Shown here: positions 1-5,416 of the stretch, one piece after another
Layout: each line of letters opens with the position of its first letter
Position numbering within the stretch: position 1 is the first letter of the stretch
Origin: Globobulimina sp.
Taxonomy: Eukaryota > Foraminifera > Rotaliida
Length of the DNA: 5,416 bases
Assembly: GCA_003354225.1 (NCBI GenBank)
Contig: PIVH01000585.1
Coordinates: 1-5,416 of the forward strand
Reading direction: 5' to 3'
Program-made: the position numbers and the translations under genes
Notes under the pieces: generated by a model
Told to the model about the DNA's origin: nothing
Databases searched by the model: none
The model's input: the letters and a program-made list of their open reading frames with translations, nothing else

Positions 1-15
1 GCAATTTGTATATTA

Positions 16-828
16 ATGATGAAATGTGGCAAATTATTGGACAAAGAGCACAAACCGACTATGCATAAATACATAAAATTATTAACAGAGCATAGTAATT
101 ATCAGCGATTTGGGGATAACGTTATTGGATTAATTGATACTGTCAAGGAAATGAGAAATAACAAATGGATGAAATATTTACAAATGCAACACAAATTCAA
201 CAAATTAGAAACTGAATATAAACAATTAAAGGATGGAAGTAATGAATTAAGAATAGAACATAATAAAGTAACGAGTGAACATAATGAATTATGCATAAAA
301 TATGATAATTTGAATGAAACCCATAAGGAATTAAGGATAAAATATGATAATTTAAAGGAGAAACGTAACGAATTAAGAATAAAATATGATAATTTAAATG
401 AAAAACATAGCAAAATATTGCAAGATTATACCTTATGGAATTCAAAAGATATTACAAATTGGATTATTAATTTAGATATATCAAAATATGAGAAATACGC
501 AGATAAATTAATAATAAATTTAGTGAATGAATGTATTGATGGAAAATGCTTAATAAATATACAAAAAAATGATTTACATAGATTAGGAATAACACAATTT
601 AGAGATAAACAACATATATATGATGAAATTCAAAAATTAATTGAAACAACACAGAGAAATAATGCATTAATTAAACAATGTGTGATGTGTGAAAAACGAA
701 TACCAATATATGCATACACGCCGTGCGGTCATTTATGTATTTGTCGGACATGTAAAAAAACCATAAACTTTGAAACATGTCCAGTTTGTCAAACGCAATG
801 TGACAATTTAATTCAAATTTACTCATAG
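16..828 (+). CDS. Coiled-coil / SAM / C-terminal RING protein, probable E3 ubiquitin ligase; 5' end may lie outside the window
   Basis: As read from the ATG at 16 the protein has 270 residues. Residues about 50-138 are charged and helical and include 14-residue repeats (75-130) that should form a coiled coil. Residues about 141-210 look like a SAM domain: W141 opens it, followed by the pattern ITNWIINL and, later, DLHRLGI. The C-terminus is a RING finger with all eight zinc ligands of the C3HC4 type: C222, C225, C237, H239, C243, C246, C255 and C258. Its CGH-x3-C-x2-C and CPVC spacing matches the terminal RING of IAP-type ligases. Known RINGs of this kind recruit an E2 and transfer ubiquitin, while SAM and coiled-coil parts mediate self-association or partner binding; the substrate is unknown. 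The frame has no stop between 1 and 15, so the ATG pair at 16/19 may be internal, or codons before it may belong to this or an upstream exon. No intron is needed within 16-828. The gene ends with TAG. The domain calls are firm; ligase activity is inferred. Confidence 0.85.
   Translation: MMKCGKLLDKEHKPTMHKYIKLLTEHSNYQRFGDNVIGLIDTVKEMRNNKWMKYLQMQHKFNKLETEYKQLKDGSNELRIEHNKVTSEHNELCIKYDNLNETHKELRIKYDNLKEKRNELRIKYDNLNEKHSKILQDYTLWNSKDITNWIINLDISKYEKYADKLIINLVNECIDGKCLINIQKNDLHRLGITQFRDKQHIYDEIQKLIETTQRNNALIKQCVMCEKRIPIYAYTPCGHLCICRTCKKTINFETCPVCQTQCDNLIQIYS
238..405 (+). repeat. Tandem 42-bp (14-codon) repeats encoding a coiled coil
   Basis: Three full units lie at 280-321, 322-363 and 364-405, preceded by a diverged unit at 238-279 and followed by a decayed half unit from 406. 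The units share the residue pattern NELRIKYDNLNEK with few changes; bases coding for IKYDNL are almost identical between units. Fourteen residues make two heptads, so adding or removing a unit preserves both the reading frame and the coiled-coil register. Confidence 0.9.
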
Positions 829-829
829 T

Positions 830-870
830 GTTTTCGTAATACTTTTAATTTATGTAATATTGGCGAAAAC
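830..870 (+). other. Possible stem-loop in the 3' UTR of the SAM-RING gene
   Basis: GTTTTCG at 830-836 is the exact inverse complement of CGAAAAC at 864-870. Inside it, AATA (838-841) can pair with TATT (858-861) across a small internal loop. It begins two bases after the TAG stop. Several A-T pairs make it only moderately stable, and no function is claimed. Confidence 0.35.
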
Positions 871-935
871 TGTTGCTTATGACGTGCATTATTCAAGGAA
901 AAGTTAGTGGTAATAATTAAAAATGTAGGATAGAG

Positions 936-941
936 TTTATT
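936..941 (-). terminator. AATAAA polyadenylation signal for the WASH gene (minus strand)
   Basis: TTTATT on the plus strand reads AATAAA on the minus strand, 31 bp after the WASH stop codon at 973-975. Spacing and orientation fit a normal 3' end. It lies to the left of the opposing plus-strand signal at 956-961, so the two transcripts should overlap. Confidence 0.55.
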
Positions 942-955
942 TGCTTATTTAAAAA

Positions 956-961
956 AATAAA
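956..961 (+). terminator. AATAAA polyadenylation signal for the SAM-RING gene
   Basis: AATAAA lies 128 bp after the TAG stop in a T- and A-rich stretch, and it is the only canonical signal between 828 and the next gene on the plus strand. Cleavage 10-30 nt downstream would fall inside the last exon of the opposing WASH gene. Confidence 0.55.
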
Positions 962-972
962 GTTTGTGATTA

Positions 973-2613
973 CTAATCAGAATCATCAAACGATCCTCGA
1001 TCATCATCTCCTTCATCATCACTATCTGCATGAAATTTCCTTAATTTCTGTATTTTGGAAAAAATTGTCCCTTGAACACCATCTTCATTTTCAATTTCAT
1101 TTTTTCGCTCCTCCTCTCTTTCACTTTTACTTTGAACCTTTTTTTTCTTTAATCCTTCCCTCGCTTTTCTCAATGCATTCACATCGAATACAAATCTTTC
1201 TTTTTTTTGATTTCCCGCTTCCTCAATAATCTCTTCCTCAATATTTTTATCCATTTTTTGCAACGATTCATTCTGAGCATCTGCTTCAAAAACAACTACA
1301 TACACAAAACAAAAAGAAACTGTATTGATGGAAAATAAAATGTATTTAATCCAAAACTAACATGATTGCTTAATTTCAACTCCATTTTCTGCAGCTTCCA
1401 AAACACCAAAATCTGTTTTATTCCACATATTTTTATTCGCAATTTCGCAAAAAACACATAAAGAATCACCGAACTTCTTTGTTGTTTTAATTCAGTCCGT
1501 TTCTCTTCATTTCGAGCAACGATATCTTTTGGTGTTGGGAAAATATGTAATTCTGCTTTTTCCTCTTCTCTCTCATCTAATTTTACCTCATTTGGTATGG
1601 ATGGTGGTGGCGGCACCGGCGGTTTAATACTATCATCATCTTCAAATTGAATATTTATTTCATGTTCATTTAATACATCGGATGGAATAAAAGATTCTTT
1701 TTCTTCATTATTCTTCCATTTTATATCAGTTACAGCAGAAACAGTATTAATATTTTTAGTATTTTGCGCATGGAATAAATTCGAATCAAATCTATATTTG
1801 GGCATATTGTCTCGATCTAAAACACATTGATATTTTATACGATCTCCATACATTTTCTGTTGTGTTTTTACATTATTATATTTATCGCATATTGATGGCG
1901 GGGCCGCTGCCAATCTGTGATGTTTGTCATTGTCATCTCTTTTATTTATTGATTTTTTCCGTTTTTGTTCACGTCTTCTTTTAAAATCTGTGAAATATAC
2001 AAAATATTAATGTCACTGTGCGAAATTGCGCTATTTTCGGAGATGGAGAACTTGAATTTTTTGCTGGTGAATATGCATTGCGGTTTGTACCAAATACCAT
2101 ACAATCTGCCACTGATTGGACCCATTGCGGAATTTGTTGTGTTTTGGTTTCGGGTTTGTTGGCTTTTTGTGTTTTTTGATGGATTGAATGTAATAAAGAA
2201 ACTGTTTCCGTATTCGTTGGTTTTTGGTTGCGTTGTTTTAATGATAAATTATAATTTGATCTTTTGGGCGCGATTGGATGCGAATTATGTGCAGTTTTAT
2301 TAATTAATGGTTTATCCATTTGTAAATTGCCTATATTGTTTGGATAATTTGATAACGAATAAATAGTGGTTGATTTATTTGGGTTTGATGCAATTAATGC
2401 AGTTTTTTTATATGCATTGTCTATTCGTTTTGCGATGGATGACAATAATTTTGATTCTTGTTTAATACGAAAATGGATAGTATTTACTGCTTGATTTACA
2501 ATCACATTTAAATGATTTAAATTATCCATAATCTGATTTAATACTTCACCTGGTGGCAGATTCATGTTTGCCATTGGTACAGCAAACGAATGTGTTTCAA
2601 ACTCAGTTGCCAT
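973..2613 (-). CDS. WASH1: WASH complex subunit 1 homologue (Arp2/3 activator), four exons, 482 residues
   Basis: Inferred exons on the minus strand are 2613-2052, 1987-1475, 1412-1362 and 1295-973; they join in frame to 1449 nt, or 482 residues plus a TAG, close to the usual WASH1 length (about 465-470). WASH activates Arp2/3 to make branched actin on endosomes and drive cargo sorting. Residues about 9-91 match the WASH N-terminal (WAHD1) region: SFAVP near residue 9 aligns with TYAVP of animal WASH, followed by an amphipathic helix and a closing YSLSNYP like its FSSAKYP. Near residues 171-182, MVFGTNRNAY recalls the conserved LLFNTTENLY block. A basic stretch (about 189-204), a short PPVPPPP (about 310-316), a WH2-like segment ending LKKKKV (about 413-429), a central helix (about 452-464) and an acidic tail (466-482) follow. 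The start at 2613 has a strong context (ACCATGG); an upstream in-frame ATG at 2748 would overlap the opposing gene. The tail lacks the usual Trp (see findings). SCAR/WAVE was considered, but the N-terminus fits WASH better. Exon borders are predictions; the second intron is the least certain. Confidence 0.8.
1296..1361 (-). other. Predicted intron 3 of the WASH gene, 66 nt, phase 1
   Basis: Donor GTTAGT (1361) and acceptor TGTATGTAG (ending at 1296) follow a T-rich tract. The donor overlaps a TAG that would otherwise end exon 3, and both sides are phase 1, giving Phe376 across the junction. It is the best-looking of the three introns. Confidence 0.7.
1413..1474 (-). other. Predicted intron 2 of the WASH gene, 62 nt, phase 1
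   Basis: The frame must change between the KRTELKQQR segment and the FGVLEAAENG segment. Donor GTTCGG (1474) and acceptor AAACAG (ending at 1413) accomplish this in phase 1. A second acceptor, GCTGCAG, 24 nt further on, keeps the same frame and would shorten exon 3 by 8 codons. This is the weakest junction in the gene. Confidence 0.5.
1988..2051 (-). other. Predicted intron 1 of the WASH gene, 64 nt, phase 1
   Basis: An intron is required: the first exon's frame stops at 1983-1981, whereas the next coding frame has a stop at 2009-2007 and is open only below that. The acceptor TTTCACAG (ending at 1988) is the only AG in the usable interval. The donor GTTCTC at 2051 has the right phase and keeps the conserved TNRNAY block. 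Other phase-compatible donors are GTACAA and GTATGG further upstream, but using either would remove part of that block. Confidence 0.6.
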
Positions 2614-2701
2614 GGTATTGATTTCAAGGGTGGACTGACTTGGATGGTTGAAAGTTAATGACAACGTACTACGTGAAGAAAAAAACAAAAATAAACATAA
2701 A
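2614..2701. promoter_or_regulatory. 88-bp head-to-head intergenic region, presumed bidirectional promoter
   Basis: The start codons of WASH (2613, minus) and the unknown gene (2702, plus) are separated by only 88 bp, so both 5' UTRs and core promoters must lie here or overlap the genes. The half next to the plus gene (about 2675-2701) is A-rich, like a leader. ACGTACTACGT at 2664-2674 holds two self-complementary ACGT cores three bases apart and is a possible factor site. I see no clear TATA box. Confidence 0.5.
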
Positions 2702-4872
2702 ATGAAACCAGATAAAGAAGAAAAATCAAGTTTGAAATGCAATGACATTATGAAAAATATTTTATATGATCAGCAGAATCGGATAGCAACACTTGAACTG
2801 AGCGAAGCAGTGTATCCGTTAAACTTTTTCATACAACAACACAATTTACAAAAGCAAGACTTTGAAACCTTTCAACAAAATATGCCATCTTATATATCCA
2901 CGATGAAAACGGAAATATCCAAACACAAATCAACAGCCTGTAATACAGAAAAACTAGTAATTAACATTTGTTGTATTATAGAAACGGCTTTACTGAAAGA
3001 CGATATATTTCATGCAATGGCTGTACATCTTTGTCGAAACACATTTGAAACAAAAATGTTCACATCCAAACAACGCATACTATGCATGCAATACATACAA
3101 AAAGAAGTTATGTAATGTACCAAATCTATATATTCTATGTACAAAACTTAAAACGTTTAAATTAGTTTACTAATACGGACGATATAAAAGCGGATTTGGA
3201 TATGTATACCGAAGACGACAATAATTGCGAAATTATCGATGTATTGGACGTAACCAAAATTGAAGCGCAAAAATGGATAAATGAATTAAATACAGCGAGA
3301 GAAGAATCACTTAAACATTCATCGACAAAACCCTCTGTCCATTCAAATGTGGATGTACATGAAATGTGTGATGATATAAAAGAAACGCCACAATGTTCTG
3401 AGTGCAAAGAGCAATATGTTCCGAGTTATTCGTTAACAGATTGCCGATTGATAGTAAATGCATTAATGGTGGTTATGAACGATGAAAGCAACCAAATTAA
3501 AGGAATGGGCACAAACGAGACCAAACAATTTAAAAATTCATGCGGCAATTTAATGTATAAATGTTCACCAAATGTTTAGTATACAACTTATATATTCAAA
3601 TATGTCAATTTTAATATTCGCAAAAACGTTTGTTTACAGCACTTGGATATAATTTGTGATTTAATCGCTCAGCATCAATTGAAATATTTTATGCGGCATA
3701 AAAAATTAGACACAAGTTTGAATGGCATCATTCGTGATTTTTTAGTCAATGAACGAGGCATAAAAGTGACGAATACAAAGGCATTGGAAACAGATGGTTT
3801 AGTCATGAAACGGATGCTTAATTATCTACCATTTATCACCGCGTTGCACTCCAAGACAAAATTAAAAGAATCCGCGAAACCGTTGCAATTAGTCATCGCA
3901 TTGATGACTTATAGAGCTGAGACAGAGATTATTAATGCATATAAATGTATTGACTACAATCAGGAACATACGATATGCATTGATACGGTGTGTCTATATT
4001 TGCCGAGAATGATGGATTTGATATTCAAACAACTCAACAAGGACAAAAACAAAAACATTTGGCAGATTCCGCAGAAGAAACATAACCATGACGCAGGCTT
4101 CCATAAAACAGAGATGTTTTACGACAGAATATTTGGTGATATCCCCAGGTTCATCGTGAAATGCACTCGAAACGAACCAGTTGGAGTCAAGTTTTTATTG
4201 CGGATATTCATATTATTAGGACGGGAATATCAAAGCAAAGGATATTTAAAGACATATCCACGATGCATTTATGCATTACAATCATTGGATGGTACCGTAA
4301 AGACTTGTATTGATGGGGCAGTGTATGACAAATTAGTTGATATAAAACATCCCATCCATGCGTTTCCAATGTTGCTTGCAAAGAAAAGATATGAATGCGA
4401 TCAGTTAATGTTGAAGCGAGAGTTGGAGAAGATTTTAGAGCGGAAAAAAGGCATTCATTTGGGAGATAGGAAGGAGAGACGTGATTTTATCACTTACTTA
4501 GAAGAAATCCAACTGTATAATGATAATGTGAGTTCATATGGAAGTTCCATTCTTGTATTGATGGAAACACATTATTCAATGTTTACGACGATAATCACAC
4601 CACAGAAATATAAGAGCGGTCACTTGTTTTTTACGCGAAAAATGTATAATTTGCGTGCAATTGGCATCGTGCGGTTTATGGAAGAGGATATTTTGAAAGT
4701 ATTGCCGGAGTATTTTGAATATAATAAACTGGGAAATGTTTTGGAGAAAAAGCAGTTGGAAAGCATACGGAATGGAAGGAGTGTGGAGAAATATTGCAAT
4801 GATAAAGAATTTGAAGAATATGAAGAAGAGTTTCGGAGATTTTATAAATGTGCGAATGATTTAGAGTTGTAA
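2702..4872 (+). CDS. Unrecognised 681-residue protein, three exons
   Basis: Exons 2702-3106, 3166-3573 and 3640-4872 join in phase 0 at both introns and give 681 residues before the TAA. The frame is open from 2639, but 2702 is the first in-frame ATG, with A at -3 and an A-rich leader. I recognise no family. Exon 1 (residues 1-135) is basic at its start, then helical, with several Cys. Exon 2 (136-271) is acidic and contains Cys at 203, 212, 215 and 228 (C-x8-C-x2-C-x12-C) and a later pair at 261/268; a zinc site is conceivable but unproven. Exon 3 (272-681) looks like a compact, mostly helical globular domain with amphipathic segments (LNYLPFITALHS, VKFLLRIFILLG), a basic stretch LEKILERKKG and a Glu-rich end (EFEEYEEEF). 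There is no signal peptide or clear membrane span. The frame resumes after the TAA, so the true C-terminus may be longer. It is divergent from WASH, which makes coexpression possible but shows nothing about function. Confidence 0.8.
3107..3165 (+). other. Predicted intron 1 of the unknown gene, 59 nt, phase 0
   Basis: The donor GTTATG starts at 3107, six bases before an in-frame TAA. The acceptor AAATTAG ends at 3165, and the TAG there closes the downstream frame on its left side. Both sides are phase 0, and the downstream frame is then open to the next intron. Confidence 0.75.
3574..3639 (+). other. Predicted intron 2 of the unknown gene, 66 nt, phase 0
   Basis: The donor GTTTAG at 3574 contains the TAG that would otherwise end exon 2. 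The acceptor is TGTTTACAG, ending at 3639, after a T-rich tract. The join is phase 0 and leads straight into the 410-codon third exon. Confidence 0.8.
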
Positions 4873-4878
4873 AATAAA
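4873..4878 (+). terminator. AATAAA directly after the TAA stop
   Basis: AATAAA follows the stop codon of the unknown gene with no gap, and a second copy lies at 4893-4898. Either could serve as a polyadenylation signal, but the sequence is so AT-rich that chance copies are expected. If the longer frame is real, these lie inside the coding region or an intron. Confidence 0.3.
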
Positions 4879-5013
4879 ACAAATGAAAGGCAAATAAATG
4901 ATGATACAGATAATGATTCTGACGATTCGGATGCTATTAGTTATGGAGGTCAACATCATAATGCCTTGCACTATCAAGGTAGCATCATATCGGAGATAAT
5001 GGATGGAAAATAG
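4873..5013 (+). other. In-frame coding-like extension after the TAA of the unknown gene
   Basis: After the TAA at 4870-4872 the same frame stays open for 46 codons to a TAG at 5011-5013. The segment is acidic (DDTDNDSDDSD) and then polar (GGQHHNALHYQG). From about 4915 it is visibly richer in G and C than the DNA on either side. It could be the true C-terminus reached through an unrecognised terminal intron, a readthrough product or a sequencing/assembly error, or a recently lost tail. Candidate splices are 4866-4940 (GTTGTA...ATTAG, phase 2) and 4850-4909 (GTGCGA...ACAG, phase 1). Confidence 0.4.
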
Positions 5014-5030
5014 GTCTACATTTATTTGTT

Positions 5031-5036
5031 AATAAA
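5031..5036 (+). terminator. AATAAA polyadenylation signal after the extended frame
   Basis: AATAAA lies 17 bp after the TAG that closes the extended frame, a spacing similar to the 31 bp seen for WASH. This supports, weakly, a gene end near 5013 rather than 4872. Confidence 0.4.
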
Positions 5037-5204
5037 ATGAATCTAGATTATAGTACGAATTAGTTTGATCTATAAGTAGTTGTCGCTGAGCTTTCGGTTA
5101 ACGTAAAGTAACCATTGTCAAAGTGCTTTAATTGAAACTTAGTTAGTTCACAACACAAAAAACTACAAAAGATAAACAACAAACACACCACAAAGTAAAC
5201 ACAA

Positions 5205-5217
5205 ATGAAACCAAAAT
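5205..5217 (+). CDS. Possible first exon (M-K-P-K...) of a gene continuing to the right
   Basis: An ATG at 5205 with A at -3 follows an A/C-rich, T-poor leader and is followed, after four codons and one base, by GTAAGT at 5218, the strongest donor sequence in the window. No acceptor-plus-frame pair can be recognised before the window ends. All five other inferred donors here start with GTT, which weakens the call. Speculative. Confidence 0.15.
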
Positions 5218-5416
5218 GTAAGTATATAACAAAGTAATTCTTTAAATAATATTATTTCAATAAAAATAAAAATAAAAAAAGTAAATCCAAAAACCAAAAT
5301 TGAAATAATAAAACATATTAATTTCATAAAACAGTGATTAAAAATAACAAAACATGAAATATAATAATGTAAAACAAATGAATTTCTCAACTAATTCCAT
5401 TATAACATAGATGCAA

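Larger units (their letters stand above)
5014..5416. other. AT-rich stretch without a convincing gene
   Basis: No reading frame here looks like coding sequence. The long minus-strand frame at 5390-5163 is a hydrophobic, Phe/Ile-rich by-product of A-rich plus-strand DNA. About 5150-5205 is an A- and C-rich, T-poor stretch typical of a 5' leader. From 5218 onward the DNA is extremely A-rich, with AAATAATATTATTT, a perfect 14-bp palindrome at 5244-5257, and runs of AAAAT at about 5260-5280. It may be an intergenic region followed by the first intron of a gene to the right. Confidence 0.5.

Noticed and set aside
102-445. Two minus-strand reading frames of 82 and 103 codons with repeated Phe/Tyr/His-rich motifs
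   Set aside because: They are antisense shadows of the 42-bp repeats in the SAM-RING gene; their repetitive look comes from that gene.
966-1229. Plus-strand frame of 87 codons rich in His and Phe
   Set aside because: It is the complement of the Glu/Lys/Asp-rich last exon of WASH and has no independent coding features.
1988-2016. A 29-nt intron (GTGACA...CACAG) in WASH
   Set aside because: It joins in phase 0 and runs into a TAA after 13 codons, so it does not restore the reading frame.
1965-2303. Plus-strand frame of 112 codons that looks like a membrane protein
   Set aside because: It lies antisense to WASH exon 1 and intron 1; the hydrophobicity arises from reading Asn/Lys/Gln codons in reverse.
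2614-2748. WASH start at the upstream ATG (2748), which gives a hydrophobic signal-like leader
   Set aside because: WASH is cytosolic, homology begins just after the ATG at 2613, which has the better context, and the longer form would overlap the opposing gene's first exon.
3162-3407. Minus-strand frame of 81 codons, Ser-rich
   Set aside because: Antisense shadow of the acidic second exon of the unknown gene.
4676-4882. Minus-strand frame of 68 codons
   Set aside because: Antisense to the conserved-looking end of exon 3 of the unknown gene, with no supporting features.
5163-5390. Minus-strand 75-codon hydrophobic protein
   Set aside because: Composition is almost entirely Phe/Ile/Leu/Cys, as expected from reading A-rich intergenic DNA on the opposite strand.
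1-5416. tRNA, rRNA, CRISPR, transposon ends or viral genes
   Set aside because: I saw no cloverleaf, spacer-repeat array, long terminal inverted repeat, transposase or capsid-like sequence on either strand.

Overview
The window is nuclear DNA of a small-genome eukaryote, most likely a unicellular, amoeboid or phagotrophic protist. It is strongly AT-rich. Coding regions are interrupted by very short GT-AG introns (five inferred, 59-66 nt). AATAAA signals follow the genes, there are no bacterial ribosome binding sites, and one gene encodes the eukaryotic actin-nucleation factor WASH. TAA and TAG both serve as stops, so the standard code fits. The lineage cannot be fixed from the sequence alone. 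Short introns and tight gene packing resemble, for example, heterolobosean or entamoebid genomes, but this is only an analogy.

Layout: (1) positions 1-828, plus strand: the end, or nearly all, of a coiled-coil / SAM / RING protein, a likely E3 ubiquitin ligase. Its frame is open to the left edge of the window. (2) 829-972: a compact tail-to-tail intergenic region whose two opposing AATAAA signals cross, so the two transcripts should overlap. (3) 2613-973, minus strand: a four-exon gene for a WASH complex subunit 1 (WASH1) homologue of 482 residues, with an N-terminal WAHD1-type region, a short proline stretch and a C-terminal VCA-like region. (4) 2614-2701: an 88-bp head-to-head intergenic region. 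(5) 2702-4872, plus strand: a three-exon gene for a 681-residue protein that I do not recognise. Its frame continues past the TAA for 46 coding-looking codons to a TAG at 5013. (6) 5014-5416: AT-rich DNA with no convincing gene, but with a possible first exon of a gene that continues to the right.

WASH activates Arp2/3 on endosomes within a five-subunit complex. The head-to-head placement of the unknown gene makes shared expression possible, but nothing in its sequence ties it to that complex. The SAM-RING gene is a tail-to-tail neighbour with no visible functional link. The points most worth checking are the Phe in place of the usual acidic-tail Trp in WASH, the GTT-starting donors of all five inferred introns, the in-frame extension beyond the TAA, and the 42-bp in-frame tandem repeats in the SAM-RING gene.
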